DNA of 64,000 nucleotides from Astropecten irregularis (taxonomy: Eukaryota; Echinodermata; Asteroidea; Paxillosida; Astropectinidae): NCBI GenBank assembly GCA_963971285.1, contig OZ020252.1, positions 18,699,662-18,763,661 of the forward strand, written 5' to 3'. This document shows, piece by piece, positions 12,937 to 26,238 of this stretch (position 1 is its first letter; every line of letters starts with the position of its first letter). The notes beneath the pieces were generated by a model. That model was given only the letters and a program-made list of their open reading frames with translations. It searched no databases and was not told where the DNA came from. A program made the position numbers and the translations under genes.

Positions 12937-14580
12937 TACACTTGCTGCAAGCTCTCGCTGTGAAGATGAGATTTGACCTTTGACATGGCTTGTTGAAATG
13001 ATGAAAACTCCCTCTCCTCCTCAGTGTGTCAATCAAAATTGGTGACGCTGCGAAAATCAAATTTGAACAAGGGAGCGAGAATGTTTTTTTGTTTTCACTG
13101 CAAAAGAATGATTGCAGCATGATCGGGCAGACAGAAATTACTTTGGACAATGACTGGAGTGCCTCAGTCCATCTTGAGAAGGTTGATGGGTGTATGCAAA
13201 CCGACCTGGCGGATAGACGTTGCGTATGATGTACATGTGAACGCATATCTGGTGCCTTGTGGAGACTGAGCATAATAGGTTGAATATGTCTCCATGGGGA
13301 AATGTTTAAGGTGTATATGTTTCCACAAAGTCTTCACCAAACTGATATTTGCAATTAACTCAAAAAGGAGGAATTTTCAAGGTATACTTACCTGTCGCAG
13401 ATGTCGAGAAGTATTTTATATAAGGAACGTTCGCGAAAAAATTTCAATCTAGGGAAATGATTCTGGTTCAATTCTGGAGCGATTTCAATTCTGCTCTTCA
13501 GAGAATGTTCATTTAGTACACAAGAACAAAGCCATGTCTCCACAAGCATATACAAATTGCAGTATGTGTGGACCCATCTTCTTGTCATGCATTTTGATTC
13601 ATTGGTCATTCCACAGAGTAGTTAGTCCATGATATGTCATGGCGTTCATTGCTAATCCATCCGTAAACCATACATATATACATTTTGTTCTTAAAATTAG
13701 AATAAACTCAATCTGCACCTCAAATAGGAAAATTCATCAAGTTTGATAAGGAGCACTTGGAAGTACAATAAATGACATACAGGTCTATGAATGTTTAAAA
13801 CGAACTCACTGTCACAATTCACGACCCATTCGTTCGGCAGAATGATAAAAAAAGGTGCAAATATTCCGTCCATGTATAAAGGTGTCGTCCACCCTACATG
13901 TACTTGCAACCAACACATGCACCAATACTAAACGGCATCATTATTCATTTGTCAATGATTACAGCACCTCCGGGGAACAAGGAGGGACAAAATGACAATT
14001 ACGTAAAAAGCATTCTTTTGTCGTTGCTAAATTTGTCCTTTTTTGTGGTGGGGGGTTGTAAATTAAGGGGAAATAAATAGTGTGAATTGCAGGAAGGGGG
14101 CGGTCCGCGGTCCGAGCTTGAAAAAGATTGAAACGGAACTGGAGCAATGCCTGGCCGCATGACTGGACCTGCTGACAGATCCTAGGCAACAAATTGATCG
14201 TTACCCTACTTTTCTATTGAATTAAAGCCAGTGCACCCCGGACTGCCTCTATTCAACACATGTACGCGCTGCACTATGTACATACTGGGTCCATTATCGC
14301 TCCCTTGAAATTACTGATAAAATTAGGTTTGGGGCAGTTTTTTTTCTACCACGTGATCATGGGAAATTTTTTTTTGATCTTCCTGAAATATTTTGGAAAT
14401 TTTTTTGCTTGAAAAAAAAAACCCTCTTAAAAGTGTTGCTTGGATTTCTGTGTGTTTGTTATGTTACCTCCTAATTTTGCGTGTACAGTGTGCGCAAATT
14501 TCAGGGTCAACAGCACTTCCTCTAAAATAGATGGTGTTACATCACTACATTAAGCTCGAAAACGCAAGTGCACACACGCT

Positions 14581-14625
14581 CACAACAACGCGCGCATGCT
14601 CACAATTGTTTGCGCATGCTCAGAG
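14581..14625 (-). repeat. Fragment of the CGCATGCGC hairpin family
   Basis: On the minus strand it contains ACAATTGTGAGCATGCGCGC then GTTGT, the same core as 5531-5550 and 38393-38414. The long outer arms are missing. Confidence 0.6.
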
Positions 14626-14773
14626 CTAGCAAAAAGAGACTTCGGTCTGCTGCTGCCAACGTCTCAAAAGTCTTTCATTACATATTCAACCGATTTGTAT
14701 TTCTATCTTTCTTATTCGATTTGAAGGATAAGGCTAATGCTGCACCACTGTTTGTTTCATCTCGACTGTGGCA

Positions 14774-14846
14774 AGCTTTGTTGTCTAACTGGTAGAGCAT
14801 CTTTACTTGTAAGCAGCTGGTGACAGGTTCGAATCCTGCCCCAGTA
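14774..14846 (+). pseudogene. tRNA-like sequence (possible SINE head)
   Basis: It has a pol III box A-like TTGTCTAACTGGTAGAGCA and a box B GGTTCGAATCC. A TGT triplet sits at the anticodon position, but the acceptor stem does not pair and the anticodon arm is irregular. It is a decayed tRNA or SINE head rather than a working gene. Confidence 0.55.
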
Positions 14847-15694
14847 TAAGCATGTGATCAATCATCCCATGCCCGGATCCTCATATGTGCTGAGTGTACA
14901 TGTACACTGCCAGCAGTATATAATTTGGCAGGGTATGCCTTTTGTACGTTGGGCAATATCACGTTCTGTATCATACCTTTGGGTGATACAGTATCTGATT
15001 ATCGGTGGCATTATCGATAATCACTCATCAGCATCTTGCAGCATCGCACCATTCCCGCCGTCACGCTCGCAGCATTGGGAATTCAAATGTAGCCGCTTGT
15101 TGGCTCACGACATGTAACGGACAACAGATTATCTAACAAACCCTGCCACTCACTCGCTGCTCAAATGAATATCTTGGGAGCATTAATCTGCAGCAAGAGG
15201 CCTGTACTTACCATGCTGTGTGCTTGTCTAGAGTTATTCCCGAGCCTGTACCTTAAGTTTCCTTTTAACGGGAGAGGAATGTTGATTCATCATCTCGGAC
15301 CTGTCGGGAGGGGAAACGATAATGGGAGGAGGAGGAGGAAGATTCAGGAGATGATGTCTGATGAAGTTAGCAACTTGACAGGTACAAACCGTTGGAAAAA
15401 TATACAACAGGTCGCTGCCTATTAAACCCTCTGCACTTACCACACAAGACAAGAGCTTCTTACCATAACATCACACTCTCCACAGGGGGACTGGATCATA
15501 AACCATGCATTACCACACAAACTGCACTGTGGTGTATTGTGGTATTCAGGATATCACACTTACCACAGGTAAAACCATGTGTGGTAAAAATGGTAGTGGG
15601 TTAGGGTTAACTGTCAAAGTGTTTCGTCAGCATTCGTATGCTTGTAAGCATGGATTCAAATTGTCTATTAAGGGTGCGCCTATGCGGCCAAAAG

Positions 15695-15786
15695 GCGTGT
15701 CCCAATTCTACTGGCTGAATCCAGTTCGAAGACGCAGTCGTAGCCACAGCCGTAGTCTGCAGCCACAGCTAGACAATTGGGACATG
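15695..15786. mobile_element. Small TGTCCCAATT inverted-end element
   Basis: The left end GTGTCCCAATTCTACTGGCT is partly inverted at the right end (AGCTAGACAATTGGGACATG). The interior is rich in CAGCC/CGTAG motifs. It may be related to 56323. Confidence 0.5.
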
Positions 15787-18700
15787 ACCTAACTATGAAG
15801 GAAGTTGCCTAACTTGCCTTGTTGGCTTGTCATGTCATTTTTGTGTCAGTTTTTCCCTTTATTAAAAAAAAAACTCGAACAAAATCAAAATGTAGCCCTT
15901 GCCACCAAGGATTCATGAATTTGAAGGTCTTTCCTCTTCCCCTGTCTGTATCCGTCGTTTCCGTCTCATCCTGAGCCCGACTGCTGTCAGAAATCTTGTC
16001 TCCATTATTGATTGACAGATTTCAATTCAGATCAACATGTAATTTTGGTACTATTGGGGAAGGGGGGAGGATGGAAACTTATCCAATTGCATTCCGCCAT
16101 TGTAATCAATATTTTTCCCCAGCTGAATGTAGAATAACAAAAACCAAAACATGATCTTCTCGAGTTCATCATTTAAGGAACGTGTAGCCCAGCCCCTAGG
16201 TATGATATGTGCAAAGCCATGATGAAATTACAGTTTGTATTTTTGTTTTTGTAGCGAGGAGCAAAATATTATTTTTGCGTGATAAGTATCTGCAGTTGAA
16301 GAATTTGCGGTCCGCACAAGGATTTTGTGTCTATGGGTTTGTTGCGCTTGAATGAGTTGTTATTTGCATAGACGTTTTTCGTGCTGAAGTTAATAATATG
16401 AACCTCCAGTAGCCATAAATCCTAATAATCTTCTTGTTTAAGTTTCGGACCATACAATTACAGGGTCCAGTTGTTGTCTGGAGGGCTTCCCCTTTCATTC
16501 CCACTGACCATCACTGATCTACCCTCTCCTCCCCCTCCCCCAACCCTCCTGAAGGCTCAACGGTTCATCACAGTGTCCAATCTTTAAGCACGACGGAGCG
16601 GTACGCCCCGTAGTCAGGATAACACAGGTATAGAAATCAATACGGCTGACCATGCCTGTGCGGAGGCTGAGAGAATTAGCCGAACTCTTAGATTCTCTGT
16701 TTGCCTCCCGGTGTTCTCCGTCGGTTTAATGGCGGTGCTGGCGCCAGCCTAGCGCAGGATTGATCCGATTTCCCCGTGAAGTTTTTTCAACAGAAAATGG
16801 AAAAGGACAAGAAAAGCAGGGGGAAGGGGGAACTTAAGACTGTTTGACTTGAGGTTATATATACGAGCACAACTGCTTTTGATGGTTTTATACCGAAAAA
16901 GATTCAAATCTGACCGACGCCAGGCTGTCTCAACGGATGGCGATATCAGGTGGTTAGGCATCTGTATGATCAAAGTGACAAACACAGGTCCGAATTGCCG
17001 ACCAAATGGCCAATGAATTAGCGTTAAATCACACACAGCATATATGAGTATTCTGTGTAGCTGTACTTTTATGCATTTTCCCATACGCAAGTCAGTCTCG
17101 AGGGAAATATCGGTAGTGATTGTGATCGTAATTCTTGATTATACAGTGACATTCAGCAAACTCACATCATTTATTATTCGTACGGACATGTTTTTTTGTT
17201 ATTACAAAACGCATGAGTACATGTACATATTTTATCATTATCTGTTTTCCCCATCATGCGTGCACCATACATGTGATTAACAATCACGAGTACTCACTTC
17301 AGAGAATGACAACAAAATATTCACGTTGAGAAAAAAAAATCAGCCGTAACTAATGTACAGTGACAAACGAGTCGTGTACAGTTTACTCGTACTTTTTTTG
17401 TGAATGCACTTTTTGCCACGGCTATCACTTTGTGTCTTCTTCCCGCAAAAGACGGTGAAAAAAAAGAGTTAATTTTGTTTTTTTCTGATCGGCAATTTTC
17501 CGATTCAGCTGCTTGTTGTCGTAACGAATTTCCCCGTCCCCGTGAAATTTCACCTCCCCCTCCATCCTTCAAACTGAAGAATATGATCTCTGAAGTAATT
17601 GTCATGTCCCATGCTTTTGCGGCTGTTGTGTTTGTTAGATTCATGAGCCTGCATCCTTTGTTCCAGTCATAGAGAAAAACCAAAAAGGAAAGAAAGAAAA
17701 AGAGAGAAAAAATCGTGGAAATAAACGAAGCCGTCACTGACAAGCTAACAGAGATAATTTGATTTGATAAATAGCCTTGGGTGATTTAATTTACTTTATA
17801 ATGTAAGTGCAGCCGTAGGGATCTTTACTTACATGCACTGTAAGCTTCTTGCGTCTTGCATCTATTCAGGGCAGGTATATGTAGAGTATGTCCGGGATCC
17901 CCTATCACTCCCCCCTCTCCCCCCAATATTCATTCTGATATTATTTAATTCAATTATTGAATTATTCAAATTCAGAAATGATTCAGTCTTGGTTGACGGA
18001 CAGAAATGGTATTAAATCGTTACTCGGTTACACGGATAATGCTTTTGCATATTATGTGGCATATATCCCATTTTGGAAGAGGAGTAGATCGTGGAGCTAG
18101 GAAGAGCTCCATGAGTAGATATAACATGAGGGATTAACAAAAAAGAAACTCCTTTGTTGTTGTGAGAAATTTAACTTTAAGCATTGTCTTGTTTTTTTTT
18201 GGAGGGGAGGGGGTACAATTCTGGAAACCGTCAGTAGTGCATTAGGAGCATAATCTTTTGACCGAGTTTATAGTGAACTATAGGGTCTGTGGAGGATTAG
18301 TGTACATGTACATGGGTCTGTCCCATCACAAATCTGACAGGTCTGTTTGTGATTGTGTTGCACTGTTTACAAACTCGCGTCTTTTTGTGTCGAATTAGAT
18401 TACGCATTGTGATGCTTTTGTTCAGAAACCACGGCGAGGTTGCCATGGATTTTGAGTTCCCATTCTCTGTGATTATTTGCCTGTACAGCTGTCCTGCGGA
18501 ACGCCTGGCACTGACAATTTATCGACGATGTCTGCAACTTTTTGTGTGTCATTGTCTGCCTCTATCTCTTTTTTTACATGAATTGTAGTCATTGGCAACA
18601 GTGATAACTCCTGTCTCTGTTGCTCCCCGTCTCCTAGCGTCGTTTCCATTGTCCAGTCCGGTCTCCCTCCCTGCCTCAACTGTGTCCTCCCCCCTCCCCT

Positions 18701-19569
18701 CCGGCCGTCGTGGTGATTCATCCCCACGAAATGTCACAAAGAAATGACGGCATTTCTGCAGCTCCCGATGTGGCGTGGCCGTCTCCAGTTGATTAGGCAT
18801 CTGTCCGCCCCAGGGCGATGTGTTCGTCCCTTGTCGCCATGCGACTTATCATCACCATCAATGTTATCAACCCTTGCTACCACTGATGTAATACTGGTAG
18901 CAAATTAATCCTACCATCTCTGTTACTAATATAGGTTTTTTTTTTTACCGTTACCGTCACCCCCGCCGTTGGCCAGCTTGGAACACGCTGGCTAGTTCAT
19001 GAATGAAAAAAGGAACAGTATAAACGAAGAGATTGTATGATGTCTTGTCATATACCACGGTGAAATATTAATATATCGTTGTAAATGCCGTACCAAGAGC
19101 GTCGTTAACTTCCTGGTTTTTGGGTCGAGTGCCCGGTGGCCGTGTCAAATGAATAATAACATCCACAGGGCATCAGCTTGGTATTTTATTGTCTCTGACA
19201 CGAGGAATTAATTTGGGGGATGGAATTAGCCTAAATCACTCCAACAGATTATCAAATTTTTCTGAATCGACTTGGGACGTCGGCAGAATACGAAATAGAT
19301 TTCAGGACAATCGCAGCAGCGTCTCAAATTGTAAAACTTCTGTTTTCAGAGGTTGAAAATAAAATCTCCTATGATTTGGACATTTTGAGGTCTGTTTAAA
19401 ACGCTGAAAATCATTGGCCAAAAATATTTTTATTTTTTTTCTGGGATAATGGACTTTGAACATGAAGATTCCTTGTCAGTGAATCGGTAATCGTAAATGC
19501 AATGGCAGTTTTCATTTTTCTGTCAGAAGGTTGTCTAAAATTATATTTTCCACGCATTTTTTACAAGCC

Positions 19570-19931
19570 TTAAAGGTAGTATCATACTTTGGTAAGACAC
19601 TAAAACAGAAATGTTCACAGATTTACGTATAACTTACAGGGTATGAAGATAGTGGTGGTAGAAACATACCGTTGAAATGTTTCCGCCTGAAATGCTGTAT
19701 TTATTCAGAAATTAGTAAAACAACGACCGAAAATCTTTTGGATCTTTTAAAAGATCAAAAATAAAAGAGAAAAGACTTAAGAAATACTGTGGGCATTTTT
19801 CACTGTGTCTCAAAAAGTGGGCAACGTATGGGACTGAAATTTTCACAGATGACTGTTAATGTATCTGTCTTGATATATTTTCCCATGAATCTGTATTTCT
19901 TTGATAAAAACCAAAGTATAAAACTATATTT
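19570..19931 (+). mobile_element. TTAA-flanked element, family A, decayed right end
   Basis: The left end TTAAAGGTAGTATCATACTT and the interior match the family. The right end is altered (ACCAAAGTATAAAACTATAT) and lacks the final CCTTTAA. Confidence 0.8.
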
Positions 19932-21680
19932 TGCGAGTGGTTCTTACAAGCCTTAAAATAAATCCTGAAAAAAATTACAAATATTTTATTAGATTTCTGA
20001 TTAGCCTTGGCCAACATTCCAATCAAATTACGACCATCTACATCTTGACTCATCCCACGACTAAATCTCCATCCTTCCATTGCCTCCTTTGACCAGTTTC
20101 GGTCAGTTCCTCGGACTCCCTCTCAACATTCTGCAATGCATCTCCCGTTGTGTGTGCTGAATACTCTTAATCAAGTGCGGACATGTTTACCATGGCGATA
20201 TCTGTTACTAGGATGGGGCGGATAGAGTGCACGCATGTACCGTTTGTCCTCTTTTGAACTCTGTCATCTTTTTGGGAGGATTTCTTCCAGATGTGTACTC
20301 AGTGTCAGAATCAAGTACAAAACTTGAGCGCGGCTGGTGAAGAAAAAATTGCCCCAAATTCATAACTGCCAATACAAGGGGAACCATCAAACAGACCAAA
20401 GAATGAGATTTGACAATCAATGTAAAAATAAAAGCAGCCAATCACAGGATGTCTTGCAAAAGGGAAATTTGAAACAGCCAATCATTGGAGGGCTTTCACA
20501 GACTGAGGCCACAGTGGAACAGCTACTTTTAGACTTGCACTCAGGGGAAAAAAGCAATCAACCAAATTTTTTATGTGAGTATGTATGTGCCATTAATCAA
20601 ATCATTTTCAATTATCAATCCTGATAGTGATGATTTCAAAACTAGGTTATTTGGATCTAGAATGAGTTTTTATAATTATTTGCTGTTAATATTTTAAAAA
20701 AAATCCAGCCGTCTGTATTGCTTCTGTCAAGCATACCTTCAACCGCGATGGAATTAATTTCGCCCGTGTAAATATTTACAGTGAAACACAGTCCATTTGT
20801 CAATGTCTTCATTGTATTTTGATTTTAATAATACTGCATGTATATGTGAATTCATATGCAGTTTTGCATGTTCAAAAATGTTTTTGTTAACAGGCTATTG
20901 TGGGCTTACATATTAACAGATTCAATTGCTCCGATTCCCCCACCCCCCATAAAAATATATAAATTGACGGAGTAGATTTTCATTCTCTCATCTGTGTTTC
21001 CGGGAAAACACAAAGCATTCGCCAAAGGAGACGACGCCTAGCATTGTGTCATTGTGTATTTTGAACCCCTCCTACTATCCCGAAAGAGACGCTTTGTTTG
21101 CTAAACGTCCTTTCGGCTTCGGCAGAGGATAGAAGCCAAAGTACGCTGTCCTGGAGTTACCTCGGCAAGCTTGAACGATGAGGAGAACGCGACAATGATG
21201 ATGATGAAGTAGTGCAAAGAGAGAAGAGGATAAATCACACGGAGAAAAAAAGATGAGACGAGATGAAGCCCCGTCTTTAGAGGAAGACGTGTCTTGTCAA
21301 GATGAAGTATTTATTTTTTGGTTCTGGCAATCGGGAAAGATGAAAAGAAGGACTGATGTGGGGATTAGAGCCAAGACAAGATTGGAGATGGGATTCAGAG
21401 ATATTCCTCGGCCAGTCCTACCTCAACATTATTGAAATATGAACTGAATCTCTGTACTTGGAGGGAAAAAAATGATGACGCATATTGGTGATGTAATACT
21501 GGAGTTTGACTTAAGGTGTAATCTATGCACCTCCGATCTACTTTTTTGATTTAGTGGTTTTTACGACTTCTTTGAAATTATACAGTTGCACAGCATGACA
21601 GGACTTGATGCTGGAAAATATGGTTACTAGCATTGGGAGTTGCATGGTTTCCTCTGCCTCGTCCGGAAACTAAAAATACA

Positions 21681-21829
21681 GGGGTCGATTTTACGAAACT
21701 CATCGTAACTTACTATCAATTGTAAGACTTATGATGCATTGCAGTCCCACATAGAAGTCATGGGATACAATGGGTTATCCTTCGTAACTCTAGTTACGAT
21801 CGATCTTAGGGCTTCATGAAATCAACCCC
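21681..21829 (+). mobile_element. GGGGTYGATTTYACG-ended element, 149 bp
   Basis: It begins GGGGTCGATTTTACGAAACT and ends GCTTCATGAAATCAACCCC. It aligns throughout with 6821-6960. Confidence 0.85.
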
Positions 21830-23757
21830 ATGTCTGGGGTTTTTTCTTGGTTGAAGTTGAAGCTTCACATTTCTTGTACAGTCTACATGAGAGAGCCTCT
21901 GTTTTGATCCCTGTTATGAAGACAAAATTCAGCCAATACTGGAACCCAAGCAGAGGACTCCAAAAGGTTAAACAAAAAGAGGACTTTGTGGGGGTGGGGG
22001 AATATGAGGAATTGTGGAGAATTATACGGAGATTACAATACAGATGGATTACAGGCAACGCCCACCATAGCAACGTCCAAGCAACAACACACACGCGTAC
22101 GCACATAATGAATCACGATCGGCCACACATGAAGCGCTGCGCACTCTCAACCATCGAAAGGCCACAAAATGCACATTTCCTCTCAGCCAGGGCATCGAGA
22201 TTTGGAATTACAATGAAAATATAAACCACCGCTTGACCATGGTTAGGAATAAACCTCAGGTTTGTAAAAGAACCAGCAATCAAAAAGGAATTCTCTGTTC
22301 GTCGTCTTGAGAATTTTTTTGTGTGACAATTCAGAATTGACATTTTGGAGTAGTTTGATCCATGAGAGTTTTCTTTCAAACAACTAATTGCCATGCTCCA
22401 AAAACATTAAAACAATTTATCATAAAAACATCTGTTTTTTGTTGTCATCACATCATATTTCATATATCTGATCACCTGTGTGATGAAAGTGAGTCACTTG
22501 CGGCTCATATTTAATTCATTAAGTGGAATCTGTCTACTTTATGCTGGTAAATATTGACAAAATATAACATAACTGCCTGTTTTTCTCATTAAGCTAACTG
22601 CCATAGTAACTTCAAAATGCATGCATGGTAAAAATGATGAATCATTTTTTTTTAATAATATGTTTAGTAAATGGTTTAATATTGATATGCAATTTCAATT
22701 TCCACTCATCAAATTATGCATGGATCCGAGATATCGTGTTACCACGGGGATGCTTGATGCATTGAATAATTGACTCCTGAAGAAGTGCATCTTGTGCAGA
22801 AGGCTGATCAATCTTCCGCAAACTTGTGGCCGAGCCGCCGTTTGCGGATGATCAATCTTACAGCCCAGGCCCGGGCCTGGGCAGGAGACAGGACAGGGTG
22901 CTTGGTCTGGCCAAACCGTGGTAATGACCAGGAGTTACCTTTCCAGTAGAAGATTTATATCTTTGCCCCCCTTGTTAATGACTTTGCATATCATTTACCC
23001 TCTTTCATTGACAAAGATTGATGGTGTCGTGTGTGTGTGTGCACCCATTGATGTCTTCTCCAGACTACCAGTTAACTTTCTTTTCTCTGACGGACTAATC
23101 AAATCAGCATTTTCATGATTTCAAGTTTCACGCTTCCATAAGACGTCATTCATGCAATTAAAAAGTACCGAGTCTTTGAAATTGAGGAAGAAAAATACGG
23201 ATGGAGTTTGACAATTCTAAGGCATGCTTATTTACTGTAGGGCTGTCCAGAAAGTACTGAAAAACAGATGGTAATTATTTTCAAGAGGGAGGAAAGAGAT
23301 TTGGATGTTTGGAATCAATGGGAATAGGATGAAGGAGATTAGGGCTTTGATGTCGGCGCGCAGAATTGGTCAGATTTGTAGCAGCTGAGAGATAATCCAA
23401 TGTACTCCATCTCATCCATCAGGACGACACTCGCAGACGATAAATTACGTCTAAAGTAGAGAGTCATCACAGACCTCACCATCAATTAGTTGGGAGGCGC
23501 CTGTCCTGCCTTAGGCATCGTGATCAGTGCTGTCCCTAAGACCTCTCTGTGACGGAGAGAGAGATTAGTCTACTTTCAGCTTGAACTCCTTGTGGAAATA
23601 CAGTTTTTATGAAGACACTGAAGGAACCTTTCTTTAATCTGCTCAAATTTTGAACCTTTTTTCAGTGAGGCATCTTCTGTGGGCCAGCAAGCTCCATGTG
23701 TTTTGTCACAGTGCCAGGGCTCCACTGTCTTGATTTGTCAAGTTTCTTTGCAATACT

Positions 23758-23945
23758 ATGGAATGCCACTATAACGAACACCGCTATACCGTACATTTGG
23801 CTACACTGAACATCATCTTTTTCTCCCAATTTTTATGTACAATGTATACATGTAGGCCTGCTGAATATTGTTCACTATAATGGAGGCCACTGTAACAGAC
23901 AATTTTTTGCATCTGGAAGTGTTCATTATAGTGCGGGCATTCCAC
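23758..23945. mobile_element. GGAATGCC..ACTATAAYGAACAC inverted-end element
   Basis: The left end GGAATGCCACTATAACGAAC is matched in inverse by GTTCATTATAGTGCGGGCAT then TCC. TA lies at both outer edges, as expected for Tc1/mariner or pogo-type insertion, but the left tip is decayed. Confidence 0.7.
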
Positions 23946-24302
23946 TGTATTTATTTCAGTTCATATTTTTGGGATGATTAGGCTTAATGTTTAAGGCTTG
24001 AGATTCAAGTTTTCTCCATTTTATGTGAACGATTTACAGTTATCCCTAACACAACATGTAATATAGGTCATGGTATCATTTTACCAGGTTTAATTCACAT
24101 CCTTTTGTGCATGGGATCATCTTCATAATAGTTGTAATTGTCTGCTCGGTCCAGACGACTATAGTCATTTCCTTTTGACCTACATGTACATGTCCAGTCA
24201 GTCAGCCAATTTAGAGAACTGGACCACAGAAGAAGAATTTGGCCACTGGGTAAGATTGATAGAAATTCCTTAGGGCGGTGTCACTCATAGCAGGCAATTT
24301 TG

Positions 24303-24510
24303 TGGCAATTTCATAAAGCTGCCTAAGCTTAAGCTCAAAAGCCTTGCCAAAATAGTCAATGTAGGTTTACCGTGTTCCGTGAGTGAGTGCTATGCTAAGC
24401 CAACAACAGCAGAATTCAAGTCCAAAGCAATAAACATTTTGATTTGTAATCCTGTAATATGTAATCAAGGAAAAAATTGTATGCATATTTTTGCAGCTTT
24501 ATGAAATTGG
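24303..24510. mobile_element. Divergent GGCAATTTCATAAAGCTGC-ended element
   Basis: Its ends are TGGCAATTTCATAAAGCTGC and GCAGCTTTATGAAATTGG. They match the tip of the 4197 family, but the interior differs. Confidence 0.7.
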
Positions 24511-24739
24511 TACTAGATTGTCAAAACATCCACTGACTAGGCATGGTCATATAAATGCATGTAGTATGAACATTAATGTATTAGCTACTGAAATGATGGT
24601 CATTGCGTTCTCAGAGAACGATATGACATTGTGTCCCAAAAGAGCTGAAATTTTTGTTAAAAATTTAATTTTGTTGACAGATACAAGGCAATTTGAATTC
24701 CCCAATAGACCATATGATGACATACAAAGCTTAGTTCCT

Positions 24740-24863
24740 GGGGTCGATTTTACGAAGCCCTACGATCAATCGTAACTCCAGTTATGAAGGGTAACCCATC
24801 GTAAGAGGCATATCCATGTAGGGCTGCAATGCATCATAAGTCCTACGATTGATAGGAAGTTCC
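24740..24863 (-). mobile_element. GGGGTYGATTTYACG-ended element, truncated
   Basis: It opens GGGGTCGATTTTACGAAGCC and matches the reverse complement of 6821-6960 until GATTGATAGGAAGTTCC. The outermost end is missing. Confidence 0.8.
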
Positions 24864-25476
24864 ATTTTGATGCCCAGACCGTTATATGCACAGTTGTTCT
24901 TCGGACTGTGCTATACAATTATCATTGAAGTATTACGTATGTATCATGTCATTTGATATAAGCATGTATTGTACTGTTATTGACAGACACATGTTTCTAA
25001 TTCTCACCAATTCTGAATGATTGGCCTTGAGTTGGTACTAATTTCCGTTTCATCTCCAGCAGAATTAAACTAGGTGCTTCTTCCCCCTGAAATAAAGAAA
25101 AGGAGGTTTATAATAGCGGCAAGTTAATAATTGGCGGATTTTGAAAAAGTGCATTGAGTCATCTTCTCCTATATCTGTCCCCGAAAGTTTAATTTACCGT
25201 CAATCACATCACCAACTGGAGAGCCTGTTTCCCCCTATAGGCCAAGGTGATTAAACCCAGTCTTATCCCCAGACACCCATTGATATCCGGATCAGTGGTG
25301 TGTCAGCATGTAGCAGGTATGGATACCAGTCTGAAGAGGATTTTGAGATTCCAGCGGCGTGTTCCCAAAGGTTCTGATTGTCAGGAGGGCTGACCGATTA
25401 AACGTACCCTAGCTAGATTTGACATGATGATGAAAACAGAGATAATGCATGTACATGATAATACATGACAATACCA

Positions 25477-25612
25477 ATAGCGCTGCGCACTTGCGCTTAA
25501 AATAGCAACGAACCTCAGACAAACATTGCAACCGGCCATGCAAACGTGTGGTGAGTTGAGGTATGTGTGTGCGTGCATGAATGGTGTGACGTCATTAGTG
25601 CGGAACGCTATT
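25477..25612. mobile_element. AATAGCGCTSCGCACT inverted-end element, copy 1
   Basis: It has ends AATAGCGCTGCGCACT and AGTGCGGAACGCTATT, and contains CTCAGACAAACATT and TGACGTCAT. The copy at 56915 has the same ends and internal motifs. Confidence 0.8.
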
Positions 25613-26222
25613 ACATTGCTTTTGTGTGTTGTGGGTGAGTTTGTATTGGCATTCATACTGTGGACTAATAACAAAAGGAACAATAGGGTCCATGATTGGA
25701 AAGCATATGTACAAAACCAATGGAACTGCTGCCAAAAAATTAAGTCCGAACAAAAGAGGAACCATAGGGGGTCCATGATAGCAGGCATTTACAAAGGCGT
25801 GTGTGTGTTCCCATTTGGAAAGCATGTAGAACAAAAATTATAAATGGAGATGCTGACAAGCAAAAGAGGAACAAAAATGGTCCACAATTGTAGGCATTTA
25901 TGCACTTGTGTGCATCTTGTGATAAAACATTTTACTTCTTCTTTTTTTTTGTTTTAATCCAGATTTGAAAATGGCTGTCACAATAGTAGGGTGTTTGTTG
26001 AAATGGGTACATGTGCATTACTCAGTGATCTGTACAATAGTCCATGTTTTTCTCAGGCTCCTGTACACCAGTAACTACTTTCCCATGAATTTTTTTTGTT
26101 TGTTAATCGGGAGAGAGTCTTTTCCAAATAAAGGCAAAGGGCAAAAGTACACAATGCTGAGGGGAGATTTGACATATTTGAAGGTCACTAGAATTTGATA
26201 TTCATTCATCGTTGTCCGCTAA

Positions 26223-26238
26223 CCCCCCCCCCCCCCCC
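26223..26238 (+). repeat. Poly-C run, 16 nt
   Basis: An uninterrupted homopolymer of C. Confidence 0.95.

Noticed and set aside
12827..13273. 148-codon minus-strand frame and opposite + frame at 13026
   Set aside because: It overlaps the hexamer-ended transposon at one end and shows no family similarity on either strand.
17321..17743. 140-codon minus-strand frame
   Set aside because: Low-complexity Phe/Ser start and no domain; nothing links it to a gene.
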